Below, piece by piece: positions 1 to 6,600 of a DNA stretch of 8,115 bases. The position numbers and the translations under genes are program-made. Every line of letters begins with the position of its first letter. Position 1 is the stretch's first letter. Source of the stretch: PHAA01 sp964584415 (lineage in GTDB: Bacteria; Bacillota; Syntrophomonadia; Syntrophomonadales; Syntrophomonadaceae); assembly GCA_964584415.1 (NCBI GenBank), contig CAZOZX010000093.1, positions 1 through 8,115 of the forward strand. The letters are read 5' to 3'. The notes beneath the pieces are model-generated. The model was not told the origin of the DNA. It did no database searches and saw only the letters and a program-made list of their open reading frames with translations.

Positions 1-1
1 G

Positions 2-58
2 TTTGACCCGGTGATCGCGAAAGTATTTGTGGAAAAAGTCTTAGGGATGCCGTGGTAA
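2..58 (+). CDS. C-terminal tail of a probable HD-GYP domain protein (partial, 5' end outside window)
   Basis: Frame 2 of the plus strand is open from the window edge and reads FDPVIAKVFVEKVLGMPW before a TAA at 56-58. HD-GYP phosphodiesterase domains commonly end in a helix that begins with a 'G-x-x-FDP' turn followed by an F-rich segment of this kind, and many Firmicute members stop a few residues later. The family therefore acts as a plausible guide, with cyclic di-GMP hydrolysis as the usual role. No catalytic residue lies in the window, because the HD and GYP motifs would be upstream. The gene converges on the histidine kinase with 56 bases between the two stop codons, and I see no clear terminator in that gap. 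With only 18 residues visible, the call rests on pattern memory and could be wrong. Confidence 0.55.
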   Translation, partial: FDPVIAKVFVEKVLGMPW

Positions 59-114
59 GTGAGACACTGGCTTTCCAGCGCTCGTACCCAACTGGATCAA
101 CAATATTATGTTTA

Positions 115-3100
115 TCAGACTCGGGGTGGAAATCTCACGTAGAATGTAGTCCCTTCCAATCCGGTCTCATAATCGATCCTGGCGTTATGACGAGCGGCAA
201 TACTATAGCAAACTGCTAGGCCCAGACCAGTTCCGTTCTCTTTGGTGGTCAGGAACGGGGTCCCTATTTTGTCCGTGATTATAGAAGATAATCCTGAGCC
301 CTCATCCTTAATAAACAGAATCACTTCATTGCCATCCCGCCTGGTACCGATGGTCAGTGTTCCATTGGATGACATGGCCTCCATTCCGTTGCGAGCCATA
401 TTTATTATCAGTTGTCTAATCTCTCTTTCATCAATTGAGATTTGAGGCGGAGTGCACAAATCCAAATGAATATTTATTTCCCTCAGATTAGCATCTGACA
501 TCAGCATAGGATACAAGGCAGTTATGATAATATCAAGCGATCTAGACTGCAGGTCAATTCTCTTGTCCTTGGCCATTCCCAGGTATTCGGTAATTATGGA
601 GTTGGCCCGGTCCAGTTCTTCAATCATCAGCTCGAAGTAATCATTGTCGTCTTGATATTCTGGTTTGCTGCCCAGCATCTGCAGGAACCCCCGCACTGAA
701 GTCATGGGATTCCTGATTTCATGGCCGATACTGGCCGCCATTTCGCCAATGAGGTTCAAGCGATCAAGCCGTGCCATTTCTTTATCGATCCGCCTGCGTT
801 CGGTAATATCGATATTCATTTCGAGTATCATGGGGGAACCATCCACATCGGTGAACGGGACATCGTAAGCATCAATAATTGCCCCGTCAAGGTTTACTTC
901 CCAGCTATGCGGTTTTCCAGTTTCCAGCACTTTATAACTTTCACAAAAATCACATGGTTCGCTGTAGCCATAACAGTACTCGTAACAATGCCGACCGTTG
1001 GCTTCACCAAACCTATCACGGAAATTACGGTTGGCGAAAGCAACGTGATAATCAGGGGTCAGCAGGCAAATCATTACCGGCAGGGTTTCCAGCACATTAT
1101 AGAGTCGTTGGCGTTCAGCGCTGATAGCTTCAGTAACCCTCAGATTAGCCTCGCTCTCAAGTAACACCTCCTCAGCGCGCTTTCGTTCTGTTATGTCGCA
1201 GGCCGTACCAAACCATTCCATGATCTCGCCGCTGCCATCCAGAATCGGGATAGCCTTGGAACGGGTCCAACCTATACTTCCGTCCGCCCTTGGCGCTCTA
1301 TGCTCCAACTCGTACGGTTTTTTATCCCGGATGCATTCATCGATAACACCGGTCGCTAACTCCTGATCTAAGGGGTGGATGTACTTGTCATGCCAATTAC
1401 CGTCTGGTTCCCTTATTTCTGCCAGGTCACCACTTCCGTACAGCTCGGTTATCGAAGTCCAGTTAGGATTCATACGGTAGATTACGTTGTTGCTGGTTAT
1501 TGTCAATGCGCGCAGTCTTGCTTCGTTTTCTCGCAGCGCCTTCCTGGATCGCCTGTACCTCAGCGCCTGTGTTATAGACGGGGTCAATTTCTCCAATATA
1601 CAAAGGTCGTCATTGGTATACCCCCCCGCTTTATTGCTTAATCCGATCACGCCAATCACCTGGCCGTTCTCGAAAAAAGGCGCCGCGATGAAAGAGTTAA
1701 GAGGGGGATGCCCGGTCGGTATTCCCACCCCGTCCGCCTCATATTCAGGAGCATTGGTGAAGAATGCTTTACCCTGCAGCATTGCCCGCCCCTTGAGACC
1801 CTGCATCTTCAAACCGTTGGGCAGTTCCCTGCAACCACTGCCCGGTATTCGGCAGGCATCCCAACCCAGTTGGCTGATAGAGATAACATCCACAGATCCT
1901 TTTTGATTAATTTCATCCATGAAACCAATACTGCTGCCGGTGATGTCCAGGGCAACATTCAGACAATTCATCCCTAATTCTTCTTCACTCTCACAGAAAA
2001 GAGCATAATGCAGAATGCGATTGATACCCAGCGTTATCATATTTTCAGTCCGAGCCTTTACCTCGGCTTTCTTACGATCAGTGATATCATAGCTGATTAC
2101 CGTAGCACCCAGAGGCATACCGTTTTCATCAAATGTAAAACTAACGTAGAGTTCGGCCCAAATGTCGCGTCCATCTTTGCTCTTGATCAAGTACTCAACA
2201 TTTTTTTCCGGTTCTTCACCGCTCAGCCATTGCTTTATCCTGGTTTGGAAACGCAGCTTTGACGGGTCATCCATTAAATCGGCTGGATTCATGGTTAGTA
2301 ATTCTTCCCGGCTATACCCGGTTACCTCACACATCGCATCGTTTACCGAAAGAAAACACTGGCCGCGAAAACTTATCTCATATATACCAGCAGGAGCATG
2401 CTTCACGATTTCCCGGTACTTTGCTTCGCTTTTCTCGAGCGCCATCTGGGCCAATTTGCTCTCAGTTATATCCCGGGTGGTTCCCCGGAGGCCCAGCAAT
2501 ATTCCAGCATCATCGAAAAAGGGCACCGCACTTGTCTCTATGAAAATAAGCTCACCCCGGCCATTGTATGATGCGGTGGCATATTCCTTTAACCCGCTGG
2601 GGGACTGGGCATACTGCAAAAAGGCGTTCAGAGCATGTTCTTTCTCAGCTGGAGGCAGTAGATCGAAGGGGGTCCGCCCCAGCATACTTTCAGGCTTGAT
2701 TCCCCACAGTTTCTCCATCTGCGGACTGCAATAGGTGTACCTTCCCTGAGCGTCCATTTCCCAGATAAAATCAACATTGGTTTCAACCAGGGCTTGATAT
2801 TTCTCTCTGCTTTGTTTGAGTTCAATTTCTATTCGCTTGAGTTGGCCGATATCCTGGGCTATCACCGTAGCGCCTATCGGTTTACCATTTTGATCGGTCT
2901 TGAAACTGGTATTTAACACCGCAGATATCTTCCGGCCATTTTTGCCTATAATCGTGTATTCCACTTGGTCATCCGGATGCAGGCCATTCAGCAAATCTCC
3001 GGCCCGTTTGGCGAAGGCAGCCTGGCTTTGATCGTCCAGCAGATCCTTTGGGTTCATGGCCAGCAATTCTTCCCGGCTATAGCCGGTCAAATCACATACT

Positions 3101-3741
3101 GCGGTATTCACGAAAGTAAATCGCTCACCTTGCGGATCAATCTCGTATATAGCAGCTGGTGAATCTTCGATCAGTTCCCGGTATTTCTTTTCGGAAGCGT
3201 AGCGAGCCTCTTCAGACTTGCGTAAGGCTTCTTCAGCGAGGATTCGTTCCGTAACGTCAATACCTATGCCTCCCGAGTACCTTCTGTTTTTTGAATCGGT
3301 ATAAGGGAATTTGTAGTTTAACCAGCAATGTCTTGTGCCGTCCAGGTCTTTTGAATCCTCAAAATTTTGGGTTACCCTTCCTGTCTCCAGCACAATCTGA
3401 TCATTGGCCTGAAACAGCTCGGCGCTCTCCTTTGACCAGAAATCGAAATCGGTTTTCCCATACCAATCTTTCGATCCCGCAAACCTTTTTTCATAGGTTT
3501 CATTGATATAAACATACCTGCCTAGCTCATCCTTCAAAAAAACCAGGCAGGGATTGTAGTTCATGAGTACCTGCAGGCGCTCCTCGCTTTCCTCCAAAAC
3601 CTCTTTGGCAAGAAGCTGCCGTTCGCATTCCTGGCGTTTGCTAATCTCAGCCTTTAAATTCGCCTCCAGTTCTAAATTGCGCAGGCGAAGCTCACGAAGC
3701 TCAATGATCAGTTCTTCCCTGTTGCGTTGCTGGTCTTCCAA
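115..3741 (-). CDS. Multi-PAS/GAF cytoplasmic sensor histidine kinase
   Basis: This is a 1208-residue signal-sensing kinase that autophosphorylates a histidine and passes the phosphate to a response regulator. Reading from the N-terminus: coiled coil (about 5-58), PAS1 (50-168, ends IDVTER), PAS2 (185-300), PAS3 (311-428, ends RDITESK), PAS4 (440-557, ends YDITDRK), GAF (571-730), PAS5 (738-857, PAS_3-like), PAS6 (880-983, with Cys919, 923, 930 and 933), HisKA with H1007 in HEIRNP, and HATPase with N1118, DEGSGL (1146-1151), PFLTTK (1162-1167) and GTGLGL (1170-1175). All catalytic boxes are intact. There is no signal peptide or membrane segment, so it should sense cytoplasmic cues. No receiver domain and no adjacent response regulator are present, so it is an orphan kinase. 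The HisKA box resembles Bacillus sporulation kinases (KinA/KinE type), which makes a phosphorelay role possible but unproven. It starts at TTG, directly after an in-frame TAA. Confidence 0.96.
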   Translation of the reverse strand: MEDQQRNREELIIELRELRLRNLELEANLKAEISKRQECERQLLAKEVLEESEERLQVLMNYNPCLVFLKDELGRYVYINETYEKRFAGSKDWYGKTDFDFWSKESAELFQANDQIVLETGRVTQNFEDSKDLDGTRHCWLNYKFPYTDSKNRRYSGGIGIDVTERILAEEALRKSEEARYASEKKYRELIEDSPAAIYEIDPQGERFTFVNTAVCDLTGYSREELLAMNPKDLLDDQSQAAFAKRAGDLLNGLHPDDQVEYTIIGKNGRKISAVLNTSFKTDQNGKPIGATVIAQDIGQLKRIEIELKQSREKYQALVETNVDFIWEMDAQGRYTYCSPQMEKLWGIKPESMLGRTPFDLLPPAEKEHALNAFLQYAQSPSGLKEYATASYNGRGELIFIETSAVPFFDDAGILLGLRGTTRDITESKLAQMALEKSEAKYREIVKHAPAGIYEISFRGQCFLSVNDAMCEVTGYSREELLTMNPADLMDDPSKLRFQTRIKQWLSGEEPEKNVEYLIKSKDGRDIWAELYVSFTFDENGMPLGATVISYDITDRKKAEVKARTENMITLGINRILHYALFCESEEELGMNCLNVALDITGSSIGFMDEINQKGSVDVISISQLGWDACRIPGSGCRELPNGLKMQGLKGRAMLQGKAFFTNAPEYEADGVGIPTGHPPLNSFIAAPFFENGQVIGVIGLSNKAGGYTNDDLCILEKLTPSITQALRYRRSRKALRENEARLRALTITSNNVIYRMNPNWTSITELYGSGDLAEIREPDGNWHDKYIHPLDQELATGVIDECIRDKKPYELEHRAPRADGSIGWTRSKAIPILDGSGEIMEWFGTACDITERKRAEEVLLESEANLRVTEAISAERQRLYNVLETLPVMICLLTPDYHVAFANRNFRDRFGEANGRHCYEYCYGYSEPCDFCESYKVLETGKPHSWEVNLDGAIIDAYDVPFTDVDGSPMILEMNIDITERRRIDKEMARLDRLNLIGEMAASIGHEIRNPMTSVRGFLQMLGSKPEYQDDNDYFELMIEELDRANSIITEYLGMAKDKRIDLQSRSLDIIITALYPMLMSDANLREINIHLDLCTPPQISIDEREIRQLIINMARNGMEAMSSNGTLTIGTRRDGNEVILFIKDEGSGLSSIITDKIGTPFLTTKENGTGLGLAVCYSIAARHNARIDYETGLEGTTFYVRFPPRV

Positions 3742-3756
3742 TTATCATAACCTCCA
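3739..3756 (-). promoter_or_regulatory. Ribosome binding site and TTG start of the histidine kinase
   Basis: On the minus strand GGAGG (3752-3756) lies 9 bases before a TTG codon (3739-3741). The codon just before that TTG is an in-frame TAA, so no longer in-frame start exists. The nearby ATG in the same leader is in another frame. The TTG start is therefore well determined. Confidence 0.85.
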
Positions 3757-3849
3757 GGTGTTTTCACTCTGATAGAAATGTAACATAAACGTTAGTCGAA
3801 CAAAGTCGAAGCACGACGAGGCCAGATTAAATTAGTCGCTATCCGGCGA

Positions 3850-3877
3850 TTAATATTTATACCGCGCCCTTATGCAA
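3850..3877 (-). promoter_or_regulatory. Candidate promoter for the histidine kinase gene
   Basis: On the minus strand TTGCAT (3872-3877) and TATTAA (3850-3855) are spaced by 16 bases in an AT-rich stretch that also contains an overlapping TATAAA (3856-3861). This would give a leader of roughly 100 bases. The match to the sigma-A consensus is moderate, and it is the best candidate in the 166 bases between the azlCD terminator and the kinase start. Confidence 0.4.
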
Positions 3878-3907
3878 CCAAACCAGTACGAACAGCTATA
3901 TCCTCAT

Positions 3908-3941
3908 AAAAAAAGCCTTCATCCTATCAAAGGGTGAAAGC
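3908..3941 (-). terminator. Rho-independent terminator of azlCD
   Basis: Read on the minus strand, a 10-bp stem (3932-3941 with 3915-3924, one G-T wobble and one mismatch) has a 7-base loop and is followed at once by seven T residues (3914-3908). It lies about 108 bases beyond the azlD stop and also separates that transcript from the kinase promoter downstream. Confidence 0.85.
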
Positions 3942-4049
3942 AGCAGATTGTATTGAGGCTATGAGTTGGAGGGGCGATCAGAATTCTCTGGATCTCGGGG
4001 CGCAACTCCCGCTCTATAATTCGCGATCAAAATCCGTCCCCGGGGTTTC

Positions 4050-4385
4050 TTATTTGAAAACGGTTTGAACAAGGGACATATAGACAATCGTTCCCACCCC
4101 GATGCTGATAAGGGCATTGTTCTTCCAGTAATGAAACACCGCGATGCAAATAATAGCGCCCGCTTCAGGAAAACCATACGGTGATGCGGTCAAACTGACG
4201 CCTTTCAGGCTATATACCACCAGCATACCGATAGCGGAATAGGGTAAAATATTGCCCAGATAAGTAATATAGGGATGCTTCCCCTTGCTGCCGCGAAATA
4301 CAATAAAAGGCGTAAACCGGGTAATAACAGTACCCAGGGTTACCATCAATATAATGATTAGAGTCTGCAGTGGTGTTAGAATCAT
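4050..4385 (-). CDS. azlD: AzlD/BrnE-type small subunit of branched-chain amino acid exporter
   Basis: The protein has 111 residues, the usual size for AzlD/BrnE. This is the small membrane partner that works with AzlC/BrnF in exporting branched-chain amino acids, and related pairs also give azaleucine resistance. Family signatures are visible: T-R-F (22-24) followed by a hydrophobic stretch, YLGNILPY (42-49), PE (73-74), W-K-N-N (87-90) and V-Y-M (101-103). About three to four hydrophobic segments can be seen (around 5-30, 47-62, 75-87 and 91-108). Its ATG overlaps the azlC stop in an ATGA (4382-4385), so the two are translationally coupled. Substrate range (Leu, Ile, Val or Met) is inferred from the family and is not visible here. 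Confidence 0.93.
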   Translation of the reverse strand: MILTPLQTLIIILMVTLGTVITRFTPFIVFRGSKGKHPYITYLGNILPYSAIGMLVVYSLKGVSLTASPYGFPEAGAIICIAVFHYWKNNALISIGVGTIVYMSLVQTVFK

Positions 4386-5095
4386 AGCGTTGTCTCCTGG
4401 GCCAGTCTTTTTCTAAATACCGTCAATATAGTTAATATAGCGATCATAGAAGGAATAATAAAATTATTGGGGCCGAAAATGGCTAAACAGATGATAGAAC
4501 AGGCCACCCCGATCACCGCCGGACTATGCTGCTTCTGACTTCTCCATTGCCCAATGAAAATTACCACGAAAAGTGCGGTCAAAACAAAATCGAGTCCTTT
4601 GGTCTTAAACGGAAAGACATAGCCGAGCAGCGCGCCCAGCGCTGAACCCAGTACCCAATAGCTGTGATTCAGCAGGGTGATGAAAAACATAAACCAATTT
4701 CTATTTACCCCTTCCGGCGGATCGGTGGAACTTATGATGGAGAATGTTTCATCACATAAGCCAAAGATTAGGTATGGCTTGAATTTCCCGGTATCCTTAT
4801 ACTTGTCCAGCAGGGAAATCCCGTAAAACAAATGCCGGGCATTCACCATTAAGGTCAGCAGTAATGCATATACAGGGTTAAAAACTGAGGTCAGCAAATT
4901 GATCGCTACATATTGGGCCGAGCCGGCAAAGGCCAAAAAGCTCATCAACGCCGTCCAGCCGACCCCATAACCTTTACTGTTCATTAAGATTCCATAGGCA
5001 ATCCCCAGGAATAGAAATCCGGTAAGAATAGGGATGGTATGAGGAAAGGCTGATTTTAAAGCTCTGGTAATTTCCTTCATATATTGAAACCCCAT
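4382..5095 (-). CDS. azlC: AzlC/BrnF family permease, large subunit of branched-chain amino acid exporter
   Basis: A 237-residue membrane protein matching AzlC in length and motifs: FLFLGIAYG (27-35), FAGSAQY (56-62), NARHLFYGIS (85-94) and DETF (115-118). Later hydrophobic segments lie near 136-162, 167-183, 190-208 and 211-227. Together with AzlD it should form the inner-membrane exporter that relieves excess branched-chain amino acids. The start is slightly uncertain. The first ATG (5093-5095) has only an AAAG-like site upstream, while a second ATG five codons in (M6, beginning MKEITRAL) is preceded by GGGG at a usable distance and gives a more typical AzlC N-terminus. No Lrp-type regulator, often found beside brnFE in other bacteria, is present in the window. 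Confidence 0.94.
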   Translation of the reverse strand: MGFQYMKEITRALKSAFPHTIPILTGFLFLGIAYGILMNSKGYGVGWTALMSFLAFAGSAQYVAINLLTSVFNPVYALLLTLMVNARHLFYGISLLDKYKDTGKFKPYLIFGLCDETFSIISSTDPPEGVNRNWFMFFITLLNHSYWVLGSALGALLGYVFPFKTKGLDFVLTALFVVIFIGQWRSQKQHSPAVIGVACSIICLAIFGPNNFIIPSMIAILTILTVFRKRLAQETTL

Positions 5096-5109
5096 TTATC
5101 TTTAACATT

Positions 5110-5122
5110 GGGCCATGGGCCC
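5110..5122 (-). promoter_or_regulatory. GC-rich leader hairpin just upstream of azlC
   Basis: GGGCC and GGCCC arms flank a 3-base ATG loop (plus-strand reading), 14 bases before the azlC ATG on the minus strand. A compact stem this close to the start could affect ribosome loading. There is no U-tract, so it is not a terminator. Its function is not established. Confidence 0.35.
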
Positions 5123-5235
5123 TTCCTGGTTTGCCCCGCTGGTATGTATCCTAATAGAATCTTTCGATCCCTGCTAATTCATTCTTTTTCGACTGGTACT
5201 TATCCTTCATGTTTCCGACCCAGCCATCTAAATAC

Positions 5236-5314
5236 TATAAAAAGTTGTGCTGAATCCGCTTAGGCCGGTAAGCGGCAGACGAGATTTATATCCCATTGTA
5301 ACCAACTTTTTATA
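5236..5314. repeat. 79-bp nested inverted repeat (12-bp outer arms, inner hairpin)
   Basis: The outer arms TATAAAAAGTTG (5236-5247) and CAACTTTTTATA (5303-5314) are perfect inverted copies. After one mismatched pair they extend by two more matching bases on each side. Inside, CCGCTTA (5256-5262) and TAAGCGG (5269-5275) form a second perfect 7-bp stem with a 6-base loop. The whole could be a structured RNA leader, a small terminal-inverted-repeat element, or a weak bidirectional terminator. I cannot choose between these from one copy. Confidence 0.6.
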
Positions 5315-5326
5315 CTAATGCATGGC

Positions 5327-5358
5327 AAAAAACGGCCCCGACCGGCGACAGTCAGGGC
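5327..5358 (-). terminator. Rho-independent terminator of the thioesterase gene
   Basis: On the minus strand GCCCTGAC (5358-5351) pairs with GTCGGGGC (5342-5335), with one T-G wobble and an 8-base loop, followed after two bases by six T residues (5332-5327). It lies about 47 bases after the thioesterase stop. Confidence 0.85.
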
Positions 5359-5404
5359 GATTGCAAGAAAGTAAGGGCTATAGGAATTGGGATTAAATCG
5401 TTAC

Positions 5405-5917
5405 TTAGAAACTAACTGCTGTATCCGAATCGACCATAAATTTGGGCGGCAGCGGTTGATAGCCCAAAGATAAAATGGCCTGGTTTATGGTTTGCACTCC
5501 CGGGATAACCATTTGTTTGGAGGTTCCGTGGGCCAAGGTCTTGCCGTTGCCATCTGAAATTACTGCTTCGGCCTTGCAGATGCTTCTGCCCGCCTTGATG
5601 CGCTTCCCTTCCACAACCAAAAGGCCATCCTTGACCGCTGACAACATATCGACCTGAACATCCAGAGAAATAAATCCAGCATCCTCCTCGACATCGCAGT
5701 AAACTGCCCAGTAGGCTGCGGTATCGATCAAGGAAGAGTACACGCCCCCATGAATCCCCCCAAAAGGATTCAGGTGCTTGTTTTCTAAATTGACCTCCAC
5801 CCTGGAATAGCCTGGCTTCAGCTCTTTCACTTCCATCGCCAGCAGCTTGAAATAAGGTGCCTGGTTAATTAAATCCATAATTCCGTTGATATGCTCAGGA
5901 TTAATCGTTCTCATCAT
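5405..5917 (-). CDS. PaaI-type hotdog-fold thioesterase
   Basis: A 170-residue protein of the PaaI/YbgC-like hotdog superfamily, which hydrolyses acyl-CoA thioesters in the cytoplasm. The family signature is clear: NPFGGIHGGVYSSLIDTAA (50-68), with the H-G-G (56-58) that follows the substrate pocket and Asp65 in the position of the usual catalytic acid. The later strands around GRSICKAEAVISDGNGKTLAHGTSK (110-134, split here as GRSICKAEAV then ISDGNGK then LAHGTSK) are also typical. It is about 30 residues longer than the usual core, the extra part being the C-terminal tail (140-170). The ATG at 5915-5917 is preceded by AAGGAGG with 7 bases between. The gene follows the TetR repressor by 67 bases and has a copy of the same operator in that gap. 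This suggests a role in acyl-CoA or fatty acid metabolism, with the exact substrate unknown. Confidence 0.9.
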   Translation of the reverse strand: MMRTINPEHINGIMDLINQAPYFKLLAMEVKELKPGYSRVEVNLENKHLNPFGGIHGGVYSSLIDTAAYWAVYCDVEEDAGFISLDVQVDMLSAVKDGLLVVEGKRIKAGRSICKAEAVISDGNGKTLAHGTSKQMVIPGVQTINQAILSLGYQPLPPKFMVDSDTAVSF

Positions 5918-5944
5918 AGTCCCTCCTCCTTTGATTCACTAACT

Positions 5945-5962
5945 GAGTGTACGTTCGTTCAC
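5945..5962 (-). promoter_or_regulatory. TetR operator copy 2, upstream of the thioesterase
   Basis: GTGAACGAACGTACACTC on the minus strand is identical over 18 bases to the site upstream of tetR (6601-6618). The core GTGnACGnnCGTnCAC is a near-palindrome (12 of 16 positions symmetric), the form expected for a dimeric TetR-family repressor. It lies 27 bases upstream of the thioesterase ATG. A -10-like TATAAA (5978-5983) precedes it, but without a good -35, so a separate thioesterase promoter is likely but not certain. Confidence 0.82.
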
Positions 5963-5984
5963 AATGGTGAAAAATTTTTTATAC

Positions 5985-6587
5985 TTACGAATTTCTCAGT
6001 AAACCTGTGGCCAGGGTCTCGTGGAAGGAGACCACCATATCTATCATGGCTTCTTTGGTTATGTCTTTAAGTACCACCCATTTATACAGCAAAAATTTTT
6101 CGGTGGCCAGGATAGAATGAGCCACCGGCGCAACCGGGACCAGTTTGAAAACACCCTTTTTGATTCCATACTCAATGTTTTTGCAGTAGAAGTCGATCAG
6201 CTTATCTTCAAAGGCTTTTAAACACTGGTCGATGGGTTCACTGGTTCCTGCTACCCGGCTGTATATTTCGGATAACTTTTCATTCTGAGCGAACACTTCC
6301 ATGGTGATCCGCTTGGTTTCAACAAATCGCTCCAGGATATTCTCTTCAACCTGATAGTATTCTTTTATACTAGCGATGATCTGATCAGCAAAGCCCTCCA
6401 GCAAAGCTTTCAGAACATCTTCTTTGTCGATGAAGTAGTTGTAGAAAGTTCCGGTGCCCACCCCGGACTCGGCAATAATATCCCGTATAGCTGTATTGAA
6501 GTAACCCTTCTCGATAAACAGTTTCAGGGAGCAGTTCAGGAGGTGCTGGCGTCTTTCCTTGCTTTGTTTCAATTCTGAAATCGGCAT
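5985..6587 (-). CDS. TetR/AcrR family transcriptional repressor
   Basis: A 200-residue DNA-binding regulator of normal TetR length. The N-terminal helix-turn-helix spans roughly 12-58, with the recognition part DIIAESGVGTGTFYNYF (36-52) and the following KEDVLKALL helix. The C-terminal part (about 65-200) is the alpha-helical ligand-binding and dimer domain, which is variable, so the ligand cannot be read. Context with an acyl-CoA thioesterase points to an acyl-CoA or fatty acid signal, as in FadR/YsiA-type regulators of Firmicutes; this is inference. The ATG (6585-6587) has GGAGG at 6596-6600, 8 bases upstream. The gene has a strong promoter whose start region is covered by its own operator, so autorepression is expected. 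Confidence 0.95.
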   Translation of the reverse strand: MPISELKQSKERRQHLLNCSLKLFIEKGYFNTAIRDIIAESGVGTGTFYNYFIDKEDVLKALLEGFADQIIASIKEYYQVEENILERFVETKRITMEVFAQNEKLSEIYSRVAGTSEPIDQCLKAFEDKLIDFYCKNIEYGIKKGVFKLVPVAPVAHSILATEKFLLYKWVVLKDITKEAMIDMVVSFHETLATGLLRNS

Positions 6588-6600
6588 CTGATTTTCCTCC

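Larger units (their letters stand above)
3742..4049. other. Intergenic region between kinase and azlD
   Basis: These 308 bases have no supported gene. The left part is the kinase leader. It includes two direct copies of AGTCGAA (3794-3800 and 3804-3810) spaced exactly 10 bases apart, a weak hairpin GTCG/CGAC (3805-3817) and the candidate kinase promoter. The right part holds the azlCD terminator (3908-3941) and about 108 bases of azlD 3' untranslated sequence. A 72-codon minus-strand frame entering from inside azlD is a shadow of azlD and has no coding look of its own. Confidence 0.7.
5096..5404. other. Intergenic region upstream of azlC
   Basis: These 309 bases carry no supported gene. From the azlC side it holds a short GC-rich hairpin (5110-5122), about 110 bases with no clear structure, a 79-bp nested inverted repeat (5236-5314), and the terminator of the thioesterase gene (5327-5358). 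I found no convincing sigma-A promoter for azlCD. The best guess on the minus strand is TTAGCA, 18 bases, TAGGAT within about 5149-5185, which is weak. I looked for a T-box leader (which would carry a conserved GGTGG-like antiterminator) and did not find one. Confidence 0.6.

Noticed and set aside
59..114. Terminator between the HD-GYP-like tail and the kinase
   Set aside because: Only a 4-bp CTGG/CCAG stem without a T run is visible, which is too weak to call.
721..1164. Plus-strand 147-codon frame inside the kinase gene
   Set aside because: Antisense to the intact HisKA and PAS6 coding region; its translation shows no family pattern.
2162..2734. Plus-strand 190-codon frame inside the kinase gene
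   Set aside because: Antisense to PAS3 and PAS4; Ser/Arg-rich translation without motifs, typical of a shadow frame.
3959..4177. Minus-strand 72-codon frame overlapping the end of azlD
   Set aside because: It is in another frame of azlD and its tail is the untranslated region before the terminator; no ribosome binding site or recognisable motif.
5096..5235. T-box or other amino acid riboswitch in front of azlCD
   Set aside because: An amino acid exporter made this worth checking, but I found no T-box antiterminator sequence and no terminator between the leader and azlC.
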